From Lachnobacterium bovis (GTDB taxonomy: Bacteria > Bacillota > Clostridia > Lachnospirales > Lachnospiraceae), in NCBI RefSeq assembly GCF_900111325.1, contig NZ_FOGW01000015.1:10033-74032 (forward strand): a stretch of DNA of 64,000 nt, read 5' to 3'. Both the position numbers and the translations under genes were made by a program. The notes under the pieces are model-generated. The model was given only the letters and a program-made list of their open reading frames with translations. It was not told where the DNA came from and made no database searches. Below, piece by piece: positions 45,598-53,999 of this stretch. The stretch's first letter is position 1; the number at the start of each line of letters is the position of its first letter.

Positions 45598-47043
45598 ATG
45601 AATTTTGGAATAATCAGGTATATACTAGGATTAGTAGTAGACTTAGAAGGTGTTTTATTATTATTTCCGGGATTAGTAGCGTATTTGTATCATGAAAAAG
45701 AAGGATATTCTTTTTTACTAGTTTCAATAGTCTGCTTGATTTTAGGTACGATTTCTATTATAAAAAAGCCAAAAGATAGAGAATTTTATTCTAAGGAAGG
45801 TTTTGTTGTTGTTGCACTTAGTTGGGTTGTGCTAAGTATTTTTGGTGCGTTACCAATGTATTTATGTGGTGATATAGAACAATATATAGATGCATTGTTT
45901 GAAACAGTATCAGGATTTACAACGACTGGTGCTAGTATTGCAGATAATGTTGAGATATTTTCTCATGCAACTAATTTTTGGAGATGTTTCACGCATTGGA
46001 TAGGTGGAATGGGAGTATTAGTATTTATCCTTGCAATAATAACTCCTTCAAATGGCGGATATAGTATGCACCTTATGAAAGCAGAAAGTCCAGGACCATC
46101 AGTGAGTAAAATTGTACCAAGGATAAAAGATACAGCCAAAATATTGTATAAAATATATTTTTTTATGACTTTAGCTCAGATGGTATGTTTATTAATAGCG
46201 GGAATGCCACTATTTGATGCAATTTGTACTGCAGTGGGAACAGCAGGAACCGGTGGATTTGGAATTAAAGCTGATAGTATGGCAAGTTATAATGCAGCTA
46301 TTCAAATAATAGTTACAGTATTTATGATTTTGTTTGGCGTTAATTTTAATGCTTATTATATTTTGCTTAAGGCAAAAGAAAAGAAAGCAGCTTTTGAAAT
46401 AGAAGAAGTAAGAGTTTATTTTTTGATTATTTTTATGTCAATTGCGCTTATAACAATAAATATTTGTAACGATGTAAAAAATATCGGTTATACCATTAGA
46501 CATACAGCTTTTCAGGTAGGATCGATTATAACAACTACAGGATTTGCAACAAAAGATTTTAATACATGGCCACAATTGTCGAGAGCAATTTTGGTATTAA
46601 TAATGTTTGTCGGAGCATGTGCCGGTAGTACAGGCGGCGGAATGAAAGTATCTCGTTTGATAATTTTAATTAAATCAGCGAAGAGAGAAATTTCGTATTT
46701 TATTCATCCACGTTGTATAAAAACTATAAAAATGGATGGAAAAACTGTAGAAAAAGAACAGGTAAGAGATGTGCATGCATTTTTTGTTACATATGTAATG
46801 ATATTTGTTGGATCTGTATTGATAGTAAGTTTAGATAATTTTGACGCGGTTACTAATTTTACATCGGTAGCAGCAACGTTTAATAATATAGGACCAGGTC
46901 TTAATGTGGTAGGTCCAACTGGCAATTTTGCACAATTTTCTGTTTTGTCCAAAATAGTCTTAATGCTTGATATGTTAGCGGGAAGATTGGAAATTTATCC
47001 AATGTTATTGTTATTTATGCCTAAAGCATGGACACGTAACTAA
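45598..47043 (+). CDS. trkH: Trk/Ktr potassium uptake channel subunit
   Basis: 481 residues from the ATG at 45598 (behind TTGGAGG; the TTG at 45586 is part of that site). Four membrane-pore-membrane repeats with filter loops such as FTTTGAS, GTAGTGGFG, TTTGFAT and FNNIGPGL. Membrane channel partner of TrkA. The operon is trkA-trkH. Confidence 0.94.
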   Translation: MNFGIIRYILGLVVDLEGVLLLFPGLVAYLYHEKEGYSFLLVSIVCLILGTISIIKKPKDREFYSKEGFVVVALSWVVLSIFGALPMYLCGDIEQYIDALFETVSGFTTTGASIADNVEIFSHATNFWRCFTHWIGGMGVLVFILAIITPSNGGYSMHLMKAESPGPSVSKIVPRIKDTAKILYKIYFFMTLAQMVCLLIAGMPLFDAICTAVGTAGTGGFGIKADSMASYNAAIQIIVTVFMILFGVNFNAYYILLKAKEKKAAFEIEEVRVYFLIIFMSIALITINICNDVKNIGYTIRHTAFQVGSIITTTGFATKDFNTWPQLSRAILVLIMFVGACAGSTGGGMKVSRLIILIKSAKREISYFIHPRCIKTIKMDGKTVEKEQVRDVHAFFVTYVMIFVGSVLIVSLDNFDAVTNFTSVAATFNNIGPGLNVVGPTGNFAQFSVLSKIVLMLDMLAGRLEIYPMLLLFMPKAWTRN

Positions 47044-47093
47044 AAACAAAAGACATACAATTTGCCTAATTTCAAATTATTTTATAAAAAATC

Positions 47094-47122
47094 TTATCAA
47101 ATTTATAAAAATGTGATATAAT
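47094..47122 (+). promoter_or_regulatory. Promoter of carD
   Basis: TTATCA (47094-47099), 17 bases, TATAAT (47117-47122) with an upstream TG (extended -10). Transcription should start about 47128, at the first base of the leader stem. Confidence 0.65.
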
Positions 47123-47127
47123 AAAAA

Positions 47128-47245
47128 AAGATAATCTCGTAATAAACTGTAGGACTGTGCTTAAAGTATTGAACATATAATCGTCCAAGCTTCGTAGATT
47201 TTCTATATTTTTGTAGGATGGGGAGATTATTTTGAAAGGAAGAAG
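47128..47245 (+). ncRNA. Structured 5' leader of carD
   Basis: The expected 5' end AAGATAATCTC (47128-47138) pairs over 11 bases with GAGATTATTTT (47223-47233), just ahead of the ribosome site GAAAGGAAG, closing an ~85-base internal region. Inside, GGAC (47152-47155) can pair with GTCC (47183-47186), and TGTAGGA occurs twice (47148, 47212). I do not recognise a known riboswitch class. It could be a regulatory leader or only a 5' stabilising stem. Confidence 0.45.
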
Positions 47246-47248
47246 AAT

Positions 47249-47752
47249 ATGTTTGAAATTGGAGAATTTGTAGTAAGCGCTAATAATGGAATTTGTAGAG
47301 TAGAAGATGTTGTTAATCTTGATATGACATCACCTCAGAAAAAGTATTATCTTTTGATTCCAGTAGAAGAAAAAACAGCTAAAGTTTACATTCCAGTAGA
47401 TAACGAAAATCACAAGATTCGTGAAGTAATGGATAGAGAACAGGCTTGGGAAGTAATTGAGAAGATTCCTGAGGTTGAGAAACTTGAAATTACTAGTGAA
47501 AAGCAAAGAGAACAGAAATACAAAGAAGCTATTCAAAGTTGTAATCCAGAGAAGTTGATTGCAATGATTAAGAATGTTTCAGAGCGAAACAAAAAGAGAA
47601 GTGCTCAGGGAAAGAAAGTAACTGCTATTGATGAGCGTTATTTCAAGAAAGCTGAGAACAATCTTTACACAGAATTGGCATTTGCATTAGGTAGAGACAA
47701 ACAAGAAATGCAAAGTGTTATAGCAGATCATTTAGAGAGCATTGCTCAATAG
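47249..47752 (+). CDS. carD: CarD/CdnL-family transcription regulator
   Basis: 167 residues. N-terminal RNA polymerase interaction (Tudor-like) domain with EFVVSANNGICRVEDVV and KVYIPVDN, then an all-helical C-terminal DNA-contact domain. CarD proteins bind the polymerase beta subunit and stabilise open complexes at rRNA and other promoters. ATG behind GAAAGGAAG. Transcribed alone. Confidence 0.9.
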   Translation: MFEIGEFVVSANNGICRVEDVVNLDMTSPQKKYYLLIPVEEKTAKVYIPVDNENHKIREVMDREQAWEVIEKIPEVEKLEITSEKQREQKYKEAIQSCNPEKLIAMIKNVSERNKKRSAQGKKVTAIDERYFKKAENNLYTELAFALGRDKQEMQSVIADHLESIAQ

Positions 47753-47764
47753 TATACTTAAAAC

Positions 47765-47805
47765 AAAAAGGGCTGTAAAAGATAAATTCTTTTATAGCCC
47801 TTTTT
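47765..47805. terminator. Bidirectional terminator between carD and the DtxR-family gene
   Basis: Arms of ~17 bases (core AAAGGGCTGTAAAAGA with its complement, one wobble), A-tract before and T-tract after. Confidence 0.9.
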
Positions 47806-47841
47806 ATATAAAAAAGTATTTTACGTAATAAATTAAATATT

Positions 47842-48345
47842 TTAATTATCTGCATGCTCTTTTTCGTATTCTTCCCTATCTAATAATGATCCGTTTAAAA
47901 CGATTTTCTTAGCGTTAAGGAAATCTTCACCGTTAATAACGGTATTGCTAGATAATATTTTATCTGCAATAGGTGTTGTTTTAATATATGTCTTAATTTT
48001 TTCAAATGTTTCTTCGCTTAAATCATGTTCTATGCGACATGCATCTTCAGTTGCAGTGTCAATTGAAACACCAAGAGCGATAAGAGCTTTTGTAATCAAA
48101 GTATGGCGTTCAAGAATCATGTTAGCTATTTTTTTTCCCTCATCTGTTAGATAAATAAATCTTGAATCATTCACTGTAATTAAATTTTTCTGACGAAGAT
48201 TTTTCATTGCGATACTAACACTAGGTTTCTTAAATCCCATATATTTTGCAATATCTACAGCACGAACAACAGGTAATTTTTGACTTAAGATTAGAATGGT
48301 TTCTAAGTAATCTTCTGAAGATTCGTTGTGTGTTGTGTGATTCAT
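47842..48345 (-). CDS. DtxR/MntR-family metal-dependent regulator
   Basis: 167 residues from the ATG at 48345 (behind TTAGGAGG on the minus strand; an upstream extension to 48435 is low-complexity and lacks a site). N-terminal winged helix (SSEDYLETILIL; KKPSVSIAMKNLR), then the metal-binding and dimer domain with the hallmark CRIEHDLSEETFEKI. Represses iron or manganese uptake genes when metal is present, from family knowledge. No SH3-like C-terminal domain, so MntR-like in length. A DtxR-like box lies 155 bases upstream on the far side of the intergenic region. Confidence 0.9.
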   Translation of the reverse strand: MNHTTHNESSEDYLETILILSQKLPVVRAVDIAKYMGFKKPSVSIAMKNLRQKNLITVNDSRFIYLTDEGKKIANMILERHTLITKALIALGVSIDTATEDACRIEHDLSEETFEKIKTYIKTTPIADKILSSNTVINGEDFLNAKKIVLNGSLLDREEYEKEHADN

Positions 48346-48483
48346 ATTATTCCTCCTAAAATAACTATTTATGTTTTTTATATTAAAATGATAAATATAA
48401 CAAATATAGAATATATATATATAAATATTTTTCAAATTTAATTATATCATATTAAGAGGTGTTTATCTACAAGAAAAAAATTA

Positions 48484-48514
48484 TTGACTTATAATATTAA
48501 TTAGTCTATACTAA
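48484..48514 (+). promoter_or_regulatory. Promoter overlapped by a DtxR-like palindrome
   Basis: TTGACT (48484-48489), 17 bases, TATACT (48507-48512). The palindrome TTAGTCTATACTAA (48501-48514; six of seven pairs) covers the -10 and shares the TTAG...CTAA half-sites of DtxR-family operators. A bound regulator would block this promoter. Confidence 0.6.
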
Positions 48515-48518
48515 CAAT

Positions 48519-48661
48519 GTAAGCAATAAATATATTATTGTAAATACTTTCACTACTAATAAATCGTTACAAGCACCTGTAATGATTAAATTTCGAAATG
48601 TTCAAAATGTTTTAAGAGGTCACAGGGAAGAGAAATATTCTTAACCCTGTGATTTATTTTG
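48519..48661 (+). ncRNA. Candidate metal-responsive small RNA (~140 nt)
   Basis: From the promoter above to a terminator there are ~140 bases with no good reading frame. Three stems: CAATAA/TTATTG (48524-48540), AATCGTTACA/TGTAATGATT (48562-48587, one wobble, loop AGCACC), and the terminator stem TCACAGGG/CCCTGTGA (48620-48652) with an inner AAGA/TCTT stem and a T-rich tail. The next gene has its own strong promoter at 48705, so this is not its leader. The A/T-rich single-stranded parts could base-pair with mRNAs. Inferred; not a known RNA family. Confidence 0.55.
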
Positions 48662-48704
48662 TTGTGATATTTTTCTCAATAGAGAGTAGATACTTCTCTA
48701 AAAT

Positions 48705-48733
48705 TTGACACATTTTTTAAAAAAACCTATAAT
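48705..48733 (+). promoter_or_regulatory. Promoter of the CmpB-like gene
   Basis: TTGACA (48705-48710), 17 bases, TATAAT (48728-48733): consensus at both boxes, 35 bases before the start codon. Confidence 0.9.
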
Positions 48734-48767
48734 AACATTATTATTTTAAAAAGAGGAGATTAAATAA

Positions 48768-49769
48768 ATGATAATTGCAAAGTTTTTTGTTTGGTTTTTA
48801 ATCTTTAGTATAATTGGCTGGATATATGAAAGTATTTATTGCACAGTTAAGAGCCATAAATGGGAAAATAGAGGCTTTTTATTTGGACCAGTTTGTCCAA
48901 TATATGGAATAGGCGGAATAGGATGTTCATTTTTATTTTCTGGAATGTTTTTAAAGGATATGTCTAATTTAGAAATATTTATATACTCGTGTTTAGGAAG
49001 TATGGTGTTAGAATATTCGACCTCTTGGATTCTAGAAAAAGTATTTCATGCAGTATGGTGGGATTACAGTGAGACACCTTTAAATTTGAATGGTAGGATA
49101 TGTCTACCTGCGACACTAGGTTTTGGTTTCGGAGGATTAATGGTTATACATTACATCTTTCCATTTGTTGATAAAATGACTCGTAATGTAGGAGAAATTC
49201 CAATGACATTAATGGCGATTGTCGGATCAGGGATTATAAGTGCAGATATAGCCGTTACAATAAGTGCAATAACAGGCTTAACACAAAACGTTCAAACGAT
49301 TGAAGAAAACGTTAATTTACAAATGGAGGCATTATATTCTACAATAGAAGATTCAATAAAAGGAACTAAAAATAAAGTGTTTAAAACAACAGATGCATTT
49401 TCAAGTACTATGAAAGAATTACCTCAAACTGTTAAAGAGATTCCACAGGTAGTAAAAGATTTACCGCAGACGGTAAAAGAGTTGCCAAGTACAATGAAAG
49501 ATATTTCTGGAAACATGTATTCTAATTTTTCAGAAAAACTACATAAATCCTCTTCTAATGATAACGTTACAGAAGGCCTAGATATAGATGAGGTATCAAG
49601 AAGAGAAGAATATACTAAGATAGCAATGAGAAATGTTGCTAAGTTTTTAAATAAATCGCAAAAACACGTTTTGCATAGTGTAAAGAAATTTACTAGTAGT
49701 AATCAAAATCATAGAACTGCACAGCAATTAAAAATTATTGAAAAGGAATTAAAAAAGAAAAACTATTAA
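48768..49769 (+). CDS. CmpB-like (PF06541-type) putative permease with heptad-repeat tail
   Basis: 333 residues. Four to five membrane helices in the first ~165 residues with the conserved openings FSIIGWIYESIYC and WENRGFLFGPVCPIYG, a family labelled putative ABC transporter permease but without proven transport. The cytoplasmic C-terminal half is an amphipathic helix with seven-residue repeats around 215-245 (LPQTVKE, IPQVVKD, LPQTVKE, LPSTMKD). ATG behind AAGAGGAG. Single gene. Confidence 0.8.
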   Translation: MIIAKFFVWFLIFSIIGWIYESIYCTVKSHKWENRGFLFGPVCPIYGIGGIGCSFLFSGMFLKDMSNLEIFIYSCLGSMVLEYSTSWILEKVFHAVWWDYSETPLNLNGRICLPATLGFGFGGLMVIHYIFPFVDKMTRNVGEIPMTLMAIVGSGIISADIAVTISAITGLTQNVQTIEENVNLQMEALYSTIEDSIKGTKNKVFKTTDAFSSTMKELPQTVKEIPQVVKDLPQTVKELPSTMKDISGNMYSNFSEKLHKSSSNDNVTEGLDIDEVSRREEYTKIAMRNVAKFLNKSQKHVLHSVKKFTSSNQNHRTAQQLKIIEKELKKKNY

Positions 49770-49774
49770 AAAAA

Positions 49775-49844
49775 GAAAAATAACCATTAAATGATAATAT
49801 AACGCTTAATTAAAAAGTTATAAAATCAAATGATGGTTATTTTT
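49775..49844. terminator. Bidirectional terminator between converging genes
   Basis: Arms AAAAATAACCAT (49775-49786) and ATGGTTATTTTT with inner ATAAC/GTTAT pairing. Serves the CmpB-like gene (+) and the L,D-transpeptidase gene (-). Confidence 0.75.
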
Positions 49845-49885
49845 TATTATAATCATTGTAAAAACAATGATGTTAATGCATAGTA

Positions 49886-51430
49886 CTAATGATTAGCATT
49901 GCCTGATGCTACTTTTTGTGCTCTTGACATTTGACCTGGTGCTGCATAAGAAAATGCATTAGAAATTTTAGCATTTTCAGCTGTTAATACAACATGTTCA
50001 CGATAGTAAGCTATAACTGGAGTCTTCTTTTCGACAATTTTATATAGCTTGCCAGCTACACTTGGTGGAACGTTTACACAACCATGAGAACCATTAGTTT
50101 TATAAATTGATCCGCCAAAACTTGAACGCCAACTTGCATCGTGAATACCTACGTTATATGCAAAAGGCATAAAGTATGTTACTTCTGATTGATAATTTTC
50201 ACCTACTAAAGTTGCAGGACTTTGTTTATATACAATTTTAAATACGCCATCTGGAGAACCATTGTTTCTACTAATGTTACCAGATACAATATCAGTTTGT
50301 AATTGTAAAGCACCGTCTTTATAGTAATATAATTTTTGATTAGTATAATCAATTTCAATATATGTCTTACCAATGTCATCTTTAGCACGATATAAACCGG
50401 TTTGTTCATATATAGGTTCACAATTAAAGTTTTTGTGATTATTTAAAGCATTATAAAGATGCTCTGTTTCTTTATTTTTATTGATAACCCATCCGTAGTC
50501 ACCGCCACCAATTTTAACAGTGTCACCAACAGTTGTTTTAAATTCTCTAACTCGTCCAAAAGTATTATATTTTGAAGCAAGATTAAAAGTAAAGCTTGCA
50601 ACTTTGTTGCGATTTAAAGAAACAACACCACTTTTTGTAATATCTAACATACTAATTATATCAGCATCAGATAATTTATAATTTTCAGTACCAATTTTGT
50701 ATGTTAAATTAAGAGAACAATATTTATCAACTTTATCAATTACCTTTTTTACAGATTTATCATCATTTGTTATTTTTGGATGTTTATAATAATTTTTATC
50801 CAAAACAATTTTTGGATTCTGTAAATCTAGTGCATGTTTAATTTCTTTTTCAATCTTATTGTAAAGTGGATAATGGCCATCTGAGGCTTTTACAATAGTA
50901 TATCCATTTTTTGTCTGTTCAAAATGTGCATCAACTGGTTCTACAATTTTACTTTTGTCAAAAAGAGACAAGCCGTTAATACAATGTTTTAATTTTGACT
51001 CATTATAAGATGAAGAAGACAATAAAGTATAATTTGATTTCTTAAAAACATTTATAGGCCATAGAAAAGAATTTTGTTTTTTTAATAATTTTTTTTCTTC
51101 TCCTGTTGACTTATAAGTGTAATCAATGTCACTTCCCTTAATTTTGTATGAAGTTTTATCCTTATCAATAATAGTCAATGAATAAGATTTAGAAGTTTTT
51201 GTTTTTTCTGAAATCACATAATCTGAAGTTTTTAAACTTATGTCTAAATTTCCAATCTTTGTATTAGGATAAAAATGTTTCATAAAATAGATGCTTACAC
51301 AGATGTAAGCGATAATAGTAATCCCAATTATTCCAAACAATAAATACTTAGTAATTGAGCTTCCACTATGTTGTTTAGAGGCTGAATTTTTAGATCCAGC
51401 CTTAGTATTTAGTTTTTCTTTTTTTAGCAT
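49886..51430 (-). CDS. Membrane-anchored L,D-transpeptidase (YkuD) with peptidoglycan-binding-like domain
   Basis: 514 residues from the ATG at 51430; the nearest good site AAAGGAG is ~18 bases away, so the start is uncertain (a GTG just after it at 51452-51454 or an ATG at 51475 are alternatives). Short basic cytoplasmic tail, one membrane segment (about 28-51), a ~300-residue extracytoplasmic region with PG_binding_4-like repeats, and a YkuD domain with catalytic HGCVN near the C-terminus plus IHDASWRSSFGG. Makes 3-3 cross-links in peptidoglycan or attaches proteins to it. Lies 10 bases after the PPi-PFK gene on the same strand. Confidence 0.9.
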   Translation of the reverse strand: MLKKEKLNTKAGSKNSASKQHSGSSITKYLLFGIIGITIIAYICVSIYFMKHFYPNTKIGNLDISLKTSDYVISEKTKTSKSYSLTIIDKDKTSYKIKGSDIDYTYKSTGEEKKLLKKQNSFLWPINVFKKSNYTLLSSSSYNESKLKHCINGLSLFDKSKIVEPVDAHFEQTKNGYTIVKASDGHYPLYNKIEKEIKHALDLQNPKIVLDKNYYKHPKITNDDKSVKKVIDKVDKYCSLNLTYKIGTENYKLSDADIISMLDITKSGVVSLNRNKVASFTFNLASKYNTFGRVREFKTTVGDTVKIGGGDYGWVINKNKETEHLYNALNNHKNFNCEPIYEQTGLYRAKDDIGKTYIEIDYTNQKLYYYKDGALQLQTDIVSGNISRNNGSPDGVFKIVYKQSPATLVGENYQSEVTYFMPFAYNVGIHDASWRSSFGGSIYKTNGSHGCVNVPPSVAGKLYKIVEKKTPVIAYYREHVVLTAENAKISNAFSYAAPGQMSRAQKVASGNANH

Positions 51431-51440
51431 AATGATTAGT

Positions 51441-52688
51441 TTATTTTTCACTCCTTTTGTGTAAATGAGATACATTCATGTATGAAGGTAATCCGTTGTG
51501 ATAGTTAATAGCAACTTCACCCTGGATAAGTGGTAATAAATAATCATGTAGTTCTTGAGTTATGTCATTACCCTCTTTATTAATCCATTCTACAGGAACT
51601 GATTTTGCCTCATTTGCGATATTTTTAATTACTGCATAACCATATTCGACAGTATATGGATCGTTTGATAAACGTTTGATAACAACCATTGCGGCGGTAA
51701 TACCTTCACTTGCAATTTCAACAGCTTTTTGTCCTTGAGCAAAAGCTTCGTCAAGATCTGTCTTAGATGCAATATGTGAAGCACAACGCTGTAAAACGTT
51801 TATTTCAACTGATCTAACTTTGACTCCTAGTTGTTCTTTAACAAGGTATTCTAATGCTTTGCCAGCACCACTTAATTGAGCATGTCCAAATGTATCCTCA
51901 GCTGTTTCACCAGCAGAAATATAGTTACCATCTTTGTCTCTTATACCTTCAGAAACTGCAACAATTACATTGTTTGTAGTTTCTAATTGTTTCTTGATAT
52001 CTTCAATAAATTGTTTTTTATCAAAAGCTACTTCTGGAAGATAAATAAGATGAGGTGCTTGACTGTATTCGTTTCTAGCTAAAGCAGCAGAAGCAGTTAA
52101 CCATCCAGCGTCTCGTCCCATAACTTCTACGATTGTTACACTTTTAACTTTGTAAATATAAGTGTCATGAGAAATTTCAAGGATAGATGTTGCAACATAT
52201 TTTGCAGCTGATCCAAAGCCTGGAGTATGATCTGTCATACATAAATCGTTGTCGATGGTTTTTGGAATACCTATAATTCTAATATTACTATTGATTTTTT
52301 TTGCATAATCAGATAACTTAAGTACTGTATCCATTGAATCATTACCGCCAATATAGAAAAAGGCTTTAATGTTTAATTTTTCGAATTGAGAAAAAATTTG
52401 TTCATATGGATGTACATCGTCTTCAAAATTAGGTAGTTTGTGACGGCAAGATCCTAAATACATAGCAGGAGTTGTCTTGATTTGGTCAATAACAGTTGAA
52501 TCCTGTTCTACCAATTGGCTTAGATTTAAATATCTTTCGTCTAAAATTCCTGTTACACCATTTAAGGCACCGTAACAAATATCATAATTTTTTGATTCTA
52601 CAGTTGCCGCAATTACACCAGCAAGGCTAGAGTTTATTGCTACAGTTGGTCCACCTGATTGAGCAACTAAAACGTTATTTTGAGTCAT
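51441..52688 (-). CDS. Pyrophosphate-type 6-phosphofructokinase
   Basis: 415 residues from the ATG at 52688 (behind AAAGGAGA). Two residues point to PPi rather than ATP as donor: Asp117 in GGNDS, where ATP enzymes have Gly, and Lys143 in PKTIDND, where they have Gly. Substrate-binding PGFGSAAKY, MGRDAGWLTAS and EGIRDKDG are conserved. Catalyses the reversible PPi-dependent phosphorylation of fructose 6-phosphate in glycolysis. Cotranscribed with the L,D-transpeptidase gene, an unusual pairing. Confidence 0.9.
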   Translation of the reverse strand: MTQNNVLVAQSGGPTVAINSSLAGVIAATVESKNYDICYGALNGVTGILDERYLNLSQLVEQDSTVIDQIKTTPAMYLGSCRHKLPNFEDDVHPYEQIFSQFEKLNIKAFFYIGGNDSMDTVLKLSDYAKKINSNIRIIGIPKTIDNDLCMTDHTPGFGSAAKYVATSILEISHDTYIYKVKSVTIVEVMGRDAGWLTASAALARNEYSQAPHLIYLPEVAFDKKQFIEDIKKQLETTNNVIVAVSEGIRDKDGNYISAGETAEDTFGHAQLSGAGKALEYLVKEQLGVKVRSVEINVLQRCASHIASKTDLDEAFAQGQKAVEIASEGITAAMVVIKRLSNDPYTVEYGYAVIKNIANEAKSVPVEWINKEGNDITQELHDYLLPLIQGEVAINYHNGLPSYMNVSHLHKRSEK

Positions 52689-52845
52689 AGTAATCTCCTT
52701 TATATTTAATACACTATCCATAATATTGTAGTATTAAAAATGAAAGTGTGCAAGTGTCAATAAATGAGAAGAATATACTAAAATAATGTGCTTTATTGTG
52801 AAAAATCATAAAAAAATAAAAAAATTATATTTTTAGGAGGAAAAA

Positions 52846-53880
52846 ATGAGATATCCCCACTATTTAAAAGAGAAAAATACAATCGGTTTTGTTTCGCCAT
52901 CATTTAGTTGCGCAATTGAACCTTATTTTAGTGCTTTTAAAAATGCACAAACAAAATTTATTGAAAAAGGTTATAACATTTACTTAGGTTATAACTGTTA
53001 TGTAAATAAAGGAATTGGAATTTGTAATACGCCACAAGAATGTGCAAGAGAATTACAAGAAATGTATGAATCTGATAAAAATGATATATTGATTTCATGC
53101 GGTGGTGGAGAATTAATGTGTGAAATTTTACCATATATTGATTTTGAAAAATTAAAAAAATCATCTCCAAAGTGGTTTATGGGTTACTCAGATAATACAA
53201 ATTTTACATTTTTAAGTGCAACGATTTTAGATACAGCGGCAATATATGGTCCATGTGCAGCAACTTTTGGAATGAATCCATGGCATAAATCTTTAGAAGA
53301 TTGTATGAATCTTTTATCAGGAAAAACTAAAAAAATACAAGGGTATGATGGATGGGAACTTGAATCTCTTAAGACGCCAGAAAATCCATTAGAACCTTAC
53401 AATATAACAGAAAAAGAAAATTATGTATATTACCCAGCAACTCTAAAAGAAGAAGGAGTAACAATAAAGGGGCGTCTGTTAGGTGGTTGCATGGATTGTT
53501 TAAGTATGCTAGCAGGTACTAGATTTGATAAAGTAAAAGAATTCAAAGAAAAATATAAAGAAGATGGAATAATTTGGTTTTTAGAGGCGTGTGATCTCAA
53601 CGTAATGAGTATAAGACGAGTATTATGGCAACTCAGAGAAAATGGTTGGTTTGAAAATACAAAAGGATTTTTAATAGGTCGTCCTATGCATTTTAATGAA
53701 CCTGACTTTGGAATAGATCAATATCAGGCCGTAACAGATGTATTAAAAGAATTTAATGTTCCAATTATTATGGATTTAGATATAGGACATTTATCTCCAA
53801 TGGTGCCATTGATTTGCGGTGGAAATGCAATTGTAAGTGCTCAAAATAATACATTTAGTGTAGAGTATTTATATAATTAA
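52846..53880 (+). CDS. S66 LD-carboxypeptidase / MccF-like serine peptidase
   Basis: 344 residues. Catalytic triad S115 (MGYSDNT), E247 (WFLEACD) and H315 (DIGHLSP). The N-terminal GFVSPS and ISCGGGELM segments are family hallmarks. Cytoplasmic, no signal peptide. S66 enzymes either recycle muropeptides by removing the terminal D-Ala or cleave toxic aminoacyl-nucleotides (MccF); which applies is not clear. ATG behind TTTAGGAGG. Divergent from the PPi-PFK operon. Confidence 0.88.
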   Translation: MRYPHYLKEKNTIGFVSPSFSCAIEPYFSAFKNAQTKFIEKGYNIYLGYNCYVNKGIGICNTPQECARELQEMYESDKNDILISCGGGELMCEILPYIDFEKLKKSSPKWFMGYSDNTNFTFLSATILDTAAIYGPCAATFGMNPWHKSLEDCMNLLSGKTKKIQGYDGWELESLKTPENPLEPYNITEKENYVYYPATLKEEGVTIKGRLLGGCMDCLSMLAGTRFDKVKEFKEKYKEDGIIWFLEACDLNVMSIRRVLWQLRENGWFENTKGFLIGRPMHFNEPDFGIDQYQAVTDVLKEFNVPIIMDLDIGHLSPMVPLICGGNAIVSAQNNTFSVEYLYN

Positions 53881-53999
53881 CCAAAATTTTAATAAAAAGT
53901 GATATACTATATTCGGAGTAGAGATAAATTTTATACACATATTAGACAAAAAAATGTAATAAAATATTTTAGGTAATCTCTAGAGGAGGATGTAACATA

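Noticed and set aside
47103..47248. c-di-AMP (ydaO) riboswitch, suggested by the nearby potassium transporter
   Set aside because: The leader lacks the ydaO core, and it precedes carD rather than trkA/trkH.
48346..48435. N-terminal extension of the DtxR-family protein
   Set aside because: The extension is Tyr/Ile/Asn-rich with no ribosome site; TTAGGAGG precedes the ATG at 48345 and the family starts there.
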